From the NCBI GenBank assembly GCA_030323885.1, contig CM059197.1, forward strand, positions 30,213,178 to 30,277,177: 64,000 nucleotides of DNA, given 5' to 3'. This document shows positions 11,168 to 21,124 of this stretch, piece after piece. The notes under the pieces were generated by a model that was not told where the DNA came from, ran no database searches, and saw only the letters and a list, made by a program, of their open reading frames with translations. Position 1 is the first letter of the stretch. Each line of letters begins with the position of its first letter. Both the position numbers and the translations under genes were made by a program. This DNA comes from Branchipolynoe longqiensis (taxonomy: Eukaryota > Annelida > Polychaeta > Phyllodocida > Polynoidae).

Positions 11168-11504
11168 CTATAGAGGGGGTGTAATGACGTCACGAGGCAA
11201 CTTTCGGTGGCCATATTGGATTACATACAGAAGGCTTGCACCTGTCTACATTGTGCTTATTTACTGATTTGTTGGTTTATTTGTCACTGTTTTGAGCAGT
11301 TTGGCCTCAGAAGTTGTTGTTAAAGTGCTGAAAGTAAACACAATGGATGTAAACTGCCCAGAACAGCTCAGAACGCAAGGAAAATGATGTTACTGCATCA
11401 GTATACATTCACAACATGGCCAGGCAAGGGTGCTCGTAATCCAAGATGGCTGATTGCTGACCTCTGACCACTGAGTGATGACGTCACGTGCACTCCCTCC
11501 ATAG
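11168..11504. mobile_element. MITE-N with CRE and YY1-like words in its inverted ends
   Basis: The left end ctatagagggggtgtaatga is mirrored by cactccctccatag at the right. Both ends carry tgacgtca (11183-11190 and about 11479-11486), and the inner inverted block is gccatattggattac versus gtaatccaagatggc. The right end reads TGACGTCACGTG, a CRE joined to an E-box. No coding capacity; target duplication unclear. Confidence 0.7.
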
Positions 11505-11520
11505 TCTAATCTAAGTAAGG

Positions 11521-11607
11521 ACTGGACGTAGTGGCCAAATCGGTAGAGCGCAGGCTTCTCGTGCGGAAGGTCAGGAGTTCCAATCCCAGCCGAGTCAATC
11601 TAATGAC
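11521..11607 (+). mobile_element. SINE-1, head-only fragment
   Basis: tggccaaatcggtagagcgc then caatcccagccgagtcaa show a tRNA-like head with A- and B-box words. The body is missing. Confidence 0.75.
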
Positions 11608-11699
11608 TTATAAGTATAGTAAAAGCTGGATTCGGGACTGTTTGCCATCTACAACCAGTTACAAACCATAAACAACAAGCAAGAAACCCAAAATTATTA

Positions 11700-11825
11700 C
11701 TAAAAATAAATTCAGAAGATCTAAATCAAATTGGATTAGTGCTGCCCAGCGGTGAAAACAAGTGTTAACACACTTATCCGTTATGAGCAGGGTAAATAAA
11801 TTCATCACTAAAAAAAACCCCACAT
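11700..11825 (+). repeat. Dispersed repeat P
   Basis: Reference for a repeat of about 90-110 bp: agcggtgaaaacaag, then gagcagggtaaataaa, then an A-rich tail. Copies occur at 18610, 38985 and 47455, all on the same strand and A-tailed. This suggests a retrotransposed 3' end. Confidence 0.65.
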
Positions 11826-11874
11826 AATCTGCGCCACCTACCCCTCCCATACCATAATACAACCAAGTGTTCAG

Positions 11875-12120
11875 ACTGGACGTAGCAGCGAGACAGGGTT
11901 CAATTCTCGGCCAAAACATAATTGGAACTTGTCACCATCTTGCCTGATGCTGCTGCTTATTAGCATGGAAAGGAATGGTTGCCTTAGTCGAGTTAGTGCC
12001 AGGATAATGCAGGCCTAATATTGCCATGTTCATGTCATCCCAGTGGGGCACCACTATTAAGCTGTGATGCAGATGCACTGTCGCAAGTTGCTAGTTGCCC
12101 TGGGATGGAGAACTCCAACC
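11875..12120 (+). mobile_element. SINE-1, diverged copy
   Basis: Head-like start, then body landmarks agtgccaggataatg, ccagtggggcaccact and ggagaactccaacc in the right order with many differences. Confidence 0.6.
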
Positions 12121-12164
12121 ACACTGCAGGACTCGACACTCACCTCACTTTCACTCACCTAAAC

Positions 12165-12519
12165 TTAAAGCTGCATAGTCCGATGAAATATCAAATTTTC
12201 AAAACCAAACCAATTATCTAGATTTGATTTGAGATATCTACCTTAGATACTGATGCACTTATTAATCATTTGTTTCTGCATAGAAGCCAATACTGAGTCA
12301 ATTTAACAGAACATGTTACTGCAGAAGTAAATGGTGTCAGAGTTTTGGCAAGCCTGCCAAAATTAATTTTCCATGTTTGGACCCAAAATATCTAAAACGT
12401 TTACCATTTAAAATAAAAGTAACTTTGAACTAATGTAAAGTAGATACTAGTGATCGATCTAATATATTTATCTCAGAAAAAATACAGAAATTCAAAACCA
12501 TCGGACTATGCAACTTTAA
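12165..12519 (+). mobile_element. MITE-A, complete copy 2
   Basis: Same 355 bp length and ends as the copy at 281-635, with about 19 substitutions and no indels by eye. The central palindrome has decayed by two substitutions. Confidence 0.88.
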
Positions 12520-12573
12520 TTAACGCCTCCAGACCTATGTGGTTATCTGAGTATCCTCGGCTTCCAGCCAGTG

Positions 12574-12601
12574 TATGCCGAGAGAGAGAAGAGAGAGAGA
12601 G

Positions 12602-12672
<71 letters not shown>

Positions 12673-12965
12673 AAGAGACAGCGAGAGGAGAAAGAGGGCG
12701 GAGAGTGTGAGAGCGAGAGAGAGATGGGCGGAGAGTGTGTCAGAACGACAGGAAGAGAGGGGAGAGAAGGGGGAGAGGAAGGAAAGAGGAAGAGAAGCGG
12801 GAGAGAGGAAGGAGAGAGGGAGACAGGAAGGAGAGAGTGGAAGGACAGAGGGAGAGGAAGAGGGAGAGGGAGAGGAAGAGAAGGAGAGAGGGGGAGGGTG
12901 GAGAGAGGGAAAGAGGTAGAGAGGGAGAGGGTGAGAGGGGGAGACGGGGAGAGGGGGAGAGGTGC
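12574..12965 (+). repeat. (GA)n and GA-rich tract
   Basis: A pure AG run of about 70 bp passes into degenerate GAGAGG/GGGAGA sequence. The Arg/Glu-rich 114-184 codon frames are this tract read in three phases. Confidence 0.92.
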
Positions 12966-13265
12966 AGAGGGCCTTTTCAGGATATTTTCACATTTAAAGC
13001 CTTTTCAAGATATTGCGAACCATGGCTCCCTACTAGTACCACTGCCGTATCCTGAATTCAGACTGCACTTTTTTCCCCCCTGCGCCATAATACACGGAGC
13101 CGCGTCACATTCATTCCGGATGTGAACAAGTGTCACCCCACAATTACTATAGATCACTGCGCCCGCACACCTACCTCCGTCCGCAGAGTCCTGGCTCACT
13201 AACCAGTCGAAAATTGGGTGGTTACCCCAATAACTCACCAACAACAGAGCATCAAGCCACCGACT

Positions 13266-13573
13266 GGTTGGTTGGTTGGTTGTTGGAGCTTTACGTCCTG
13301 GCAACATCTAAGGTCATATCAGGACGGGTACTCACTTGTGACAGTGCACACTCATGGCGACTTTATAGTGCACCATGGCCTGATATCCCAGTCAGTCACA
13401 TTATCTGTACACTGAGCCAACCAGTCCTTGCCTTATCCTAATAACGCGGAGTGTCTGGCTAGGAAGCGATAAGTATCAATTTAGTAAGTCATTGGTTTGG
13501 CTCGACTGGGAATTGAACTCCCGACTTACTGCACAGGAGGCCAACACTCTACCGATTTGGCCACCGCGTCCGG
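13266..13573 (-). mobile_element. SINE-1, near full length
   Basis: Tail (GTTG)n with gagctttacgtcctggcaac at left, and the CGCGTCCGG head variant at right. An internal deletion lies around the cagcaccatg block. Confidence 0.87.
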
Positions 13574-13851
13574 CATAGGCATACAGAATTGTCCAGCTGG
13601 TTGAGTGCAATGCTTTCAAATCGGTCAAAGGTGAAGACTGATTTGAAATCACGCCACTCACACATGAGGACTATTATGATGCCTACAAGTATGCGCAATC
13701 ATGTCTTTGTTATTTTTGTTTCATTAAACATGCACAAAGAAATGTTGCTATTCAGTATGGAATTATATTCTCGTGACTGATTATGGTTCAAGTGCTATTT
13801 AGCTTATAATGTGTGTGATATGCCAGGAGAGACCAACCCCCAGCACACATA

Positions 13852-14143
13852 CAGATACCGCACCTCTTATCTGGCTTCTAGAAATCCGCAATTACCAGGA
13901 AACCGACTATTTTAGTTTTACAGTGTACAGTATTATGTATTTTAAGAAGATTAATTAACATCAAACAGACCGTGCTTTAGAAGTGTATTAATTTGTATCT
14001 GTTAAATACAATTTAGTTCTTTACTGTTCATGGTTAATTTTATATTTTAAATATATATTTAAGCTGTCTTCACAAAACCACAAAATCCAGAAATCCGGGC
14101 CACTTACAGTCCCAAGCTTGCCGGATATTTGATCCAGTACCTG
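13852..14143. mobile_element. MITE-O, pogo-like, TA flanks
   Basis: Ends cagataccgcacctcttatc and, inverted, caggtactggatcaaatatc match at roughly 15 of 24 positions and are flanked by TA on both sides. The sub-terminal word agaaatccg is also inverted (agaaatccgc and cagaaatccggg). An old, decayed copy. Confidence 0.5.
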
Positions 14144-14239
14144 TACAACCCATCAACAACAATGGGTGGCTCACTTTGTCATCTCCCCCTCAGTGAATAG
14201 AGCACCATTAAATATCCGTAAGGCACTGTCTGACAGCAT

Positions 14240-14610
14240 CTGACATCATGGCATAGAAGTGACACCATAGTATGACCGTCCCGACATGGCATGACAGCGA
14301 CAGCATGACATGGCATCTCAGTAAAAGCAGGACATTAAGTGGCCTGGCATGGTAGTGACAGTATGGCATAACAGTGACAATGTGGTAGGACAGTGACAGT
14401 GTGGCAGGACAGTGTCAGCGTGGCATGACAGTGAGTGACAGCATGGCATGATAGTGACAGCATGGCATGATTGTGACAGCATGGCATGATTGTGACAGCA
14501 TGGCATGATTGTGACAGCATGGCATGACAATGAGAACATGACATGACAGCGCCAGCATGACATGACAGTGACATCATAGTATGACTGTGACAGCATGATA
14601 AGATACTGAC
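14240..14610 (+). repeat. 18-19 bp minisatellite
   Basis: Units of gtgacagcatggcatgatt with variants. The array resumes after MITE-F at 15118-15170 (gaagtgacagcacagtatga), so MITE-F interrupted it. Confidence 0.85.
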
Positions 14611-14621
14611 AACATAATGTG

Positions 14622-15111
14622 TAGTGCCAATGATTTTCCGTTTCAAAATAAGGCAAATTCTGTTTCACCAAATAGCAAATTCCGTTTCAATTCCGTTTCA
14701 GAAAAAAATAACAAATTCCATTCCACACTGTTTAATTTTATGCTTGATTATGTTACTTATGTATTGCTATCATGTTAGAATTAATTGACGGGGACTTTAG
14801 CATTCAACTTGACACTGCACTTTTATTATAATGATACCAATTGAAATAATAATGTAACACATCGCAACATGATCATCACACAAAAGAATGACAAATAAAA
14901 TTTAAATAAATACTGATGTTAGATTGGAGATCATGACTACGGAAAAGTGGTATTTGATCAATTTAGGCTTTATTCTGTCACTTTTTAGTTCAAAATAACG
15001 GATTTGACATGAAAATAACAGAATTCCGCTCCAACTTATGAATTCCGATTCAAACTTGACAATCCGCGATTTCCGTCCGTTTTCCGCAATCGCGGAAAAT
15101 CATTGGCACTA
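14622..15111. mobile_element. MITE-F with 6 bp target duplication
   Basis: A 490 bp element with a perfect 19 bp inverted repeat, tagtgccaatgattttccg. aatgtg flanks it at 14616-14621 and 15112-15117. Repeated aattccgtttca words lie near the ends. YARNG-type termini and a short duplication would fit a hAT-like family; that is inference. Confidence 0.85.
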
Positions 15112-15189
15112 AATGTGGAAGTGACAGCACAGTATGACTATAACACGGTATGGAAGTGACAGAATAGGCTTGCCAAATGGTGTCGGATG

Positions 15190-15300
15190 TTAAAGTTGCA
15201 TGGTCCAATGAAATATAATTTTGTCAGAATTAAAACAACTACTTACATTTCATCCTATATATCCAACTTAGATACTGGTGCATTAGCTAATGATTTGGGA
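15190..15300 (+). mobile_element. MITE-A, left part of an interrupted copy
   Basis: ttaaagttgcatggtccaat and then tccaacttagatactggtgca match the family start. The matching right part is at 16852-17023. Confidence 0.7.
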
Positions 15301-15900
15301 CAGCATATACAGAATAACCCATTACTTTATAACCTCACCCCTTTGGACACTCACTTTGAAACTCCCATCATGTAAGGAGGACATTGATCAATTAGGCCAA
15401 TCTCATGACCTCATTAGCCTCCCCAGACCAAGTAGGCCTACTGTGCAGGGCCATAGAGGGGAAGGGGAAATGAGGTGGATGTTATCCCTCCTCTCCATGT
15501 TGGAGATTCAATGCTGTTTGGTCAATTATATAAATATAATTAATCAATTTGGGTAATTAAAATTTTGAAAATTTTACATTTGTCAATTAAAATTACATCT
15601 GCCATCGGGACTATATAGGGTATGAGCGAGGATGAGACATGGATGACATAACAGTAAATAATAAGAGCAATAATATGTACATGAGAAATGCAAGCAGTAC
15701 GCATATCCTTGGTGGTCTAAATGTATGTGAGGATGCGCACGCATGTGTTTTGCGCGCATCTGTTTGAAATTTGTCAGTTACACTGTATATAAAAGGAATT
15801 TTTTTTTTTAATATTGAATGTAAAAAGGGGTGAACCATATGGAGTGAGATATGTGCATTTGAAAGTTTTTGACTTTAAGATCTTTCGTATTAGCTAATGC
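15301..15900. other. Insert between MITE-A halves, left side
   Basis: No coding signal. gttggagattcaatgctg near 15500 recurs in the same orientation as gttggatattcgatgcta near 16631, so the two sides of the fold-back block carry a related direct repeat. Confidence 0.4.
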
Positions 15901-15920
15901 AGCAGCCGTTCCATGCTGGC

Positions 15921-16545
15921 CACATCAGCTGGGCCTGAGCATTAATAGTTTGATGGAATGCGCCGCAAATACACAGGTTTCCGGTTTTAATGCTATGATG
16001 GCAGCAGCCATTCTGGTTGTGCCTATGCGTTATCATTTGGACGGGATCCATTGCAAATGTGCCGGGTTCTGCGCTTAATGCTATGATGGCAGCAGCCATA
16101 TTCTACGATCCAGCCAGACCTGAGCATTAATGGATTGACGGAATCCGGCACAAATGCGTAGATCTCCAGGTTTAATGCTATGATGGCAGCAACTGTTCTG
16201 GTCATGCGTTATCGTTTGGACCGGATCCATCGCAAATGCGCCGGGTTCTGGGATTAACGCTATTACGGCTCCGCAGCGTATGACCTGGTGGATGGCTCAG
16301 GATCGCAGAGCGTGCAGTTTGTCATAGGTGAGTGTAGAAACTGACATGGCGCTACAACCCCAGGCTGTCCTCCGACGCATACGCTGTGGAACGGCGCATT
16401 TGCGATGGATCCCGTCCAAATGATAACACATAGGCACGACCAGAACGGCTGCTGCAATCATAGCATTAAACCCAGAAACCCGCGCAAGTGCGGCGGATCC
16501 CGTCAAACCATTAATGCTCAGGTCTGGCTGAATCATAGAATGTGC
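15921..16545. repeat. Fold-back block: two direct units and one inverted unit
   Basis: Units of about 155 bp at 15921-16080 and 16111-16262 are direct copies; 16391-16545 is the same unit inverted. Landmarks are cctgagcattaatgg, ttaatgctatgatggcagca and ggatccatcgcaaatgcg. It probably belongs to a fold-back DNA element inserted in MITE-A. Small frames here are shadows. Confidence 0.75.
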
Positions 16546-16851
16546 AGTTTGGTGTGTGGTTGCATAGTTTGATGTTTTGAAATTTCTGCCATTGGGACGA
16601 TGTCAATCATATACCAATGTATATGTGATGTTGGATATTCGATGCTACTTGGTCAATTCGATAGATATAAATCAAATTAACCGTTCTACAAAATAATATT
16701 TTTTTGAAAACCCGAGTGCCACTGGGCCTATGGCACCAATCCGTCCACAGAATGCTCCTACCCCAAACAGAAATACCTACCTACAGCCCTGTTCATACCC
16801 CACACGTGGTCACCGCGAGATGACCATCTGGGTCATAGCCACAGGACTTTT

Positions 16852-17023
16852 GGCAAGCTTGTCAAAATTATGTTGAGTTCTTTCAGCTCAAATTGCTTCA
16901 AAACTAGTTATTTTTCATCAAAATGACTCAGGACTAATGATTAGTAGCTCATAACGATCAATTTGATATATTTGATATAAAATAAGACAAAAATTCAAAC
17001 GTCATCGGACCATGCAACTTTAA
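16852..17023 (+). mobile_element. MITE-A, right part of the interrupted copy
   Basis: ttggcaagcttgtcaaaatt (central palindrome region) continues to catcggaccatgcaacttta at the right terminus. It completes the left part at 15190. Confidence 0.75.
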
Positions 17024-17496
17024 CGGCCAGATGCGCGACCTGAGACCGCCTCGTGCCGCTCTCGGCACCGGGCCCAACACCGACACCGTGCCGGGGGCGG
17101 ACCCATTTACCGGGCGCCCTGCCACAGCCGGCCTCTGAACCCGACACCAGGCTTCAGTTTAATGGACTCGTGCGTTATTTTATATTAAGCAGACACTAGA
17201 CGGTGTCAACGACCATATATGGGTCGTTCACGATGCTCCTACATCACGTGATGTCGGGGCAGTGGTATTTTGCGCTAATCGGGAACGTCATCTACTGCCA
17301 CCTACCGGGTGGGAGGGTAATTGCACACATGCAGTTAGTTGTGTGTCATTTTCATTTTTTTCTCTTTCTTCTTTTCTTTTTTTCTTGAAGATTTATACTG
17401 CCTATTGTCAACAGCTTAATCTAGGTTTGTGTACTGGGTGGAGGAAATTGTGAATAAACCATGCCTATTTAAATATATATATATATATATTATTGA
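17024..17496. other. GC-rich patch and short palindromes
   Basis: 17024-17150 is CpG-rich. acatcacgtgatgt at 17241-17254 is a perfect palindrome with an E-box core, and aacgacc/ggtcgtt form a hairpin at 17208-17229. 17387-17410 is a fragment of the SINE-2 tail (gaagatttatactgcctat). Confidence 0.4.
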
Positions 17497-17795
17497 AGAT
17501 TTATACTGCCTATCATGGATAAGTCTGAATAGACTTGATTTCAACATTAGACAGCTGGTCGATAGAAAGCCTGAGCTGACACTTTTACCGACCCAAGGGA
17601 TTTTTAACTTCCCACACCACATAGGCATGGTATGAGAGCAACCAGCCTTTGATGACGCTGTAAGTTATACACAGCAGTGGAAATCCAAATTGGCAGAGGT
17701 GGGGGGCACAGGGAATCGAACCACCGACCTTCAGATTAAGAGTCTGACCTCGAAAAAAGTCAGACAGTCTAACCACTCTGCCACAGAGAACACCG
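17497..17795 (-). mobile_element. SINE-2, full length
   Basis: Head at right (ggtgttctctgtggcagagt on the minus strand). The body has gtcgatagaaagcctgag. The tail at left reads gaagatttatactgcctatc on the plus strand, the alternative SINE-2 3' end. Confidence 0.87.
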
Positions 17796-17924
17796 ACTCA
17801 TGAAGCCGCTACAAGAAAATAAAAAGGAGCTTACCATAAAATGTTCATGTATACGAATGGAGCTGATATATAAATTAATCGGCACATACTTCTATAGTCC
17901 TACTCTTCATTTGGCCATCCCGTC

Positions 17925-18155
17925 CACCAGACGGGATGGCCAAATGAGTTAGTGTCCGTCTCCCATGTGGTAGATCGTGGGTTCGAATCCTGGTCGAGTC
18001 AAACCAATGACTTAAAAATTGATACGTGTCGCTTCCTAGCCAGGCACTCGGCATTATTAGGATAGGGTAAGGAGCAGTGGAATGAGGAAGACCAATCGCC
18101 TGCAACTGAAATTTCCCCTGCTTAAACAACTAATGTACCCCCAAAAAAAAAAAGT
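17925..18155 (+). mobile_element. SINE-1m: SINE-1 head and core with a different tail
   Basis: Head ccagacgggatggccaaatg, B-box gggttcgaatcc, linker and core match SINE-1 up to ggatagggtaagga. It then switches to agcagtggaatgaggaagac, atttcccctgcttaaac and poly-A. This is the tail carried by SINE-2 at 3814. A second SINE-1m lies at 45254. Confidence 0.88.
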
Positions 18156-18184
18156 GTGATAGTAGGATTTGAAAGCCGGTTATC

Positions 18185-18330
18185 TGTACACTGATATCCC
18201 ACTCAGGCACATTATCCTGACACTGAGCCAACCAGTCCTTGCCCTATCCTAATAATGTTAGGCGACTGACTAGCTAGGAAGTGACAAGTAGCAAATTTTG
18301 ACTTGCCCAGGGTTGGAGCCCACATGACCG
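18185..18330 (-). mobile_element. SINE-1, internal fragment
   Basis: actgatatcccactcaggca through cctatcctaataatg to acttgcccagggtt cover mid-body to head in reverse. Both ends are missing. Confidence 0.7.
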
Positions 18331-18449
18331 TTGTAGCTGGTCAGTGGCATCGACAGCATGGATGGGGAAGTGCTGTCTGCAGATACGGAGATATGGCTCA
18401 TAGTGGTCATTGTGGTCATAGGGTGACCATGGCGAGATAGGGTTATAGA

Positions 18450-18590
18450 GTCATGGTACCAGTGGCCTTGTCTCCCTGTGGGGCAGCACTATAAAGTCGC
18501 CATGAGTGCCCACTGTCACAAGTTGGTACCCATCCTGATATGACCTTAGATTTTGTCAGGAAGTAAAACCCCAACATCCAACAACCAAAT
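18450..18590 (+). mobile_element. SINE-1, 3' half
   Basis: tcatggtaccagtggcctt through the 3' end aagtaaaaccccaacatcc. The head is absent. Confidence 0.78.
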
Positions 18591-18609
18591 AAACACAACA
18601 ACTGAAAGT

Positions 18610-18735
18610 GATATAATAAAAAAGAAGGGCAGTCACAAGACTATTACTGTCTAGCGGCGAAAACAAGTTATTAACCGTTATGGGCAGCATAAATACACCC
18701 ATCACAAAACAAAAAAATAAATAAATAAATAATAA
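18610..18735 (+). repeat. Dispersed repeat P
   Basis: agcggcgaaaacaagttatt, cagcataaatacacccatcac and an A-rich/(AAAT)n tail. Confidence 0.62.
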
Positions 18736-18829
18736 TATACACACAGTGAAATCCTGTTATAACGTGACCCAATGCAGCAGACGAAATTTACTCATAGCAG
18801 ACGACAGCAGGAAATAAGTGGTCAATGGG

Positions 18830-19215
18830 CTTAATAGTCTCTGACCGGCCGGGGAGCAGCGGAGATCAATGGCCGCCATCGGGGTGCGCGCGCAGCTACC
18901 GGCGTCCAGATAACCGGGTCGGGGGGGAAGGAGGAGACAGGCGGAGGGGGGTCGGGGAAGGACGAGTTGATCAAACAGCCTCGTCCTGAGACCTCACCCT
19001 CGCAACTCCTCCACATGCATGCGCACAGTGAAGTGTCGAATCGACGTCCCATTTCCTGTCGCCGACAAGGCCCGACACCGCGCGCATCTCATCGACCGCG
19101 TCCAATATGGCGGCGCTGAGCTGAGAGAACACGTGGCGGCCTTTTCTTGATTGGCGCAGCAGGCGCTGCCAGATGGCGCCACCGGGGCAAGGGCGCGTAA
19201 TCAACAAGGTTTACT
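18830..19215. promoter_or_regulatory. CpG-rich, promoter-like block
   Basis: Dense CpG and GC boxes contrast with the flanks. It holds YY1-type words in both orientations (atggccgccat near 18870, ccaatatggcggc at 19102-19114), an inverted CCAAT word at 19149, cacgtgg near 19131 and agatggcgcc. It resembles a housekeeping CpG-island promoter, but no downstream gene is visible on either side, and a GC-rich repeat relic is possible. Confidence 0.35.
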
Positions 19216-19309
19216 GCACAAGAGGCCGGAGAAAGTGTATAAATAAAACACATTGGTTTTCCCGACAGATATATGCTATTTAAAGGTTCCGTACACATGC
19301 AAAGATATG

Positions 19310-19540
19310 GAAGTCAAGTCTATTTCAAGGCTTTTCAAGGCTGGTTGTTTTTTTTTAATATAGGAATTTGAGACTATTTTCATTTGGATTTCAGAAAAAA
19401 ATTATGGTGAATGACGATTTCAGACTAATTTAGATCAGTGGGGACAGTTTAATGGAATTCAAGGCGTTTCAAGGCTAATAACCCAAAATAGGATAAATTC
19501 AAGGCCTTGAAATGGGGGAAATGCAGTTCAAAACCCTGTA
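19310..19540 (+). repeat. Dispersed repeat G (TTCAAGG-rich)
   Basis: Shared with 28081-28285: ttcaaggctttt, gggacagtttaatg, taataacccaaaatag and ccttgaaatgggggaaatg in order. Many TTCAAGG words suggest a decayed inverted-repeat element. Confidence 0.7.
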
Positions 19541-19590
19541 TTTAACTGATGTCTAAAATATTTTATGGACAAAAATCGTGTCGGTGTGTT

Positions 19591-19910
19591 CAGGGATGAA
19601 AGTGATCGCCGGGAAAAAAAGCGGAAATACTGATATTCTCCCATGGGTTTAACATTGTCAGGGAATCTCGGAAAATTTCCGGAAGTCGTGTTTCATATAT
19701 ATTGGTATACGCTGATAGTGCTGCGCCGTTTGAAGCATGTATAGTAGTAGTATACGCTGATAGTGCTGCAGCATTTGGAGTATTTATTAGTGGTATACAT
19801 TGCTCGTGCTGCGGCGCCTGCACCACGTATTAGTATAGATCTACACTGATGGTACTGCGGGATTGAAAAATCCCGGAAATCCGCGCAAACGCAGAGATCT
19901 TTCATCCCTG
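19591..19910 (+). mobile_element. MITE-H, complete, 6 bp target duplication
   Basis: 320 bp with perfect 12 bp ends cagggatgaaag / ctttcatccctg. tgtgtt flanks it at 19585-19590 and 19911-19916. The interior repeats tatacgctgatagtgctg units of about 45 bp. The same family occurs at 2213, 55862 and 56601. Confidence 0.87.
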
Positions 19911-20184
19911 TGTGTTAAATAGAAATTCCATAGGAACATTCACTTCACTATTTAAAATAAATTTAAAAAGTGAACATTTGGTGATACAAGCCCAAGCAGC
20001 TTGCCTCAGAGGGACAGACTATGAATGGCTCTTGTAGACAGATGCCCGGTTCTACACTGGCACACTGTCTGTTAGTCTGTGCACTGCACCCACTAAGCGG
20101 AAAGCGGAGTCAACACATGGCATCAGTACAGATGTCCTTGACACGCTTCAATCCTCAAGGCAGTAAGTAGTCAACTGTATCCTT

Positions 20185-20381
20185 CACCACACGATAACGC
20201 ACACACGCGACAGCATCCCCACACCCACACATGCACACCCACGTGACCACCAGCCACACATTCCTACCAACACACACACAATCATCCACACACTCTTACC
20301 CACATAGACCCCTACCCACATGCACACCATACCAACCACACATTCCTAGCCAGACACACACATCCACACTCTTACCCACAT
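20185..20381 (+). repeat. CACACTCCTACC-type array, left part
   Basis: Degenerate cacacactcctaccca words. The array continues at 20976-21117 and 22958-23760, split by MITE-B and element J. Confidence 0.8.
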
Positions 20382-20975
20382 CAAAGACCCTATAATACTA
20401 AGACGGCTCACTCAGCCTGTACTGTGTAATCAAAATGAGCAAACCCACCACTTGGTGCGCTGGCTGTGCTCTTGGTTAAACAGGTGCTATATTATATGTA
20501 TAAATGTATATATGAACGTGAAAGATGTGCATACCTGCCAACTTTTGTTAAACGAAAATCCTAATAATAGAAATCCATCCGAGCGAAGCGAGGCGCGCAA
20601 AATATTTGAAAAATACATAAAAAATGGTGCATTTTCAGAGACATTTTAGGCACATTATTAAAGAAATTATTACCAGTTGAAAAAGCGGAATAATATGTTT
20701 ATAATTCGTAGGGCGGAATGAGAATAAAAAAATCTTAATTATTCCGCCAAAATCGTAATAGTTGGCAGGTATGGATGTGTGATGTGATGATGGCGATGCT
20801 GATGATGATGCTGATGATGATGTGTATTTGTTCATAGCAATTTCATATTGATGTGTATTCACACTTACCTATCTCATGTATAATTGTATAATATAATTGT
20901 ATGTATTTACATGTGAAACACCAACCAGCAGCTGGGCTGATCAAACCCACCACAAGGTGGCACTGCAAAATTACA
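20382..20975 (+). mobile_element. MITE-B, copy 2, interrupted by MITE-C and 3'-truncated
   Basis: Begins caaagaccctataatactaa and follows copy 1 closely. MITE-C sits inside (20530-20773). The copy stops at about 20975, before the right inverted repeat, and runs into the CACACTC array. Confidence 0.85.
20530..20773. mobile_element. MITE-C nested in MITE-B
   Basis: 244 bp with a perfect 14 bp inverted repeat catacctgccaact. gatgtg is duplicated at 20524-20529 and 20774-20779, and MITE-B copy 1 near 1765 has the single uninserted gatgtgtgatg. It has no coding capacity and contains ccgagcgaagcgag. Confidence 0.93.
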
Positions 20976-21117
20976 GACACATACTCTTAGTCTTACCCAC
21001 ATACACCACACCAGCCACAAACTCCTACCCACACACAATCATCCACGCACAATCATCCACACACAATCATCCACATGCTCTTAGCCACATGTGCACCTCA
21101 TACCAGACATACACACA
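20976..21117 (+). repeat. CACACTCCTACC-type array, middle part
   Basis: acaatcatccacac and tcctacccacac words between MITE-B and element J. Confidence 0.8.
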
Positions 21118-21124
21118 ATACCAG

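Noticed and set aside
11521..11886. gactggacgtag at 11520 and 11875 as a target duplication
   Set aside because: Both are the first bases of two SINE-1 heads, so the match reflects family sequence rather than duplicated target.
12571..13125. 184-codon Arg/Glu-rich plus-strand frame
   Set aside because: A GA microsatellite stays open in all phases, and there is no coding sequence beyond it.
17925..18000. A tRNA-Ser/Leu gene in the SINE heads
   Set aside because: A- and B-boxes are present, but acceptor pairing and anticodon arm are not kept and the same head recurs over 30 times followed by SINE body.
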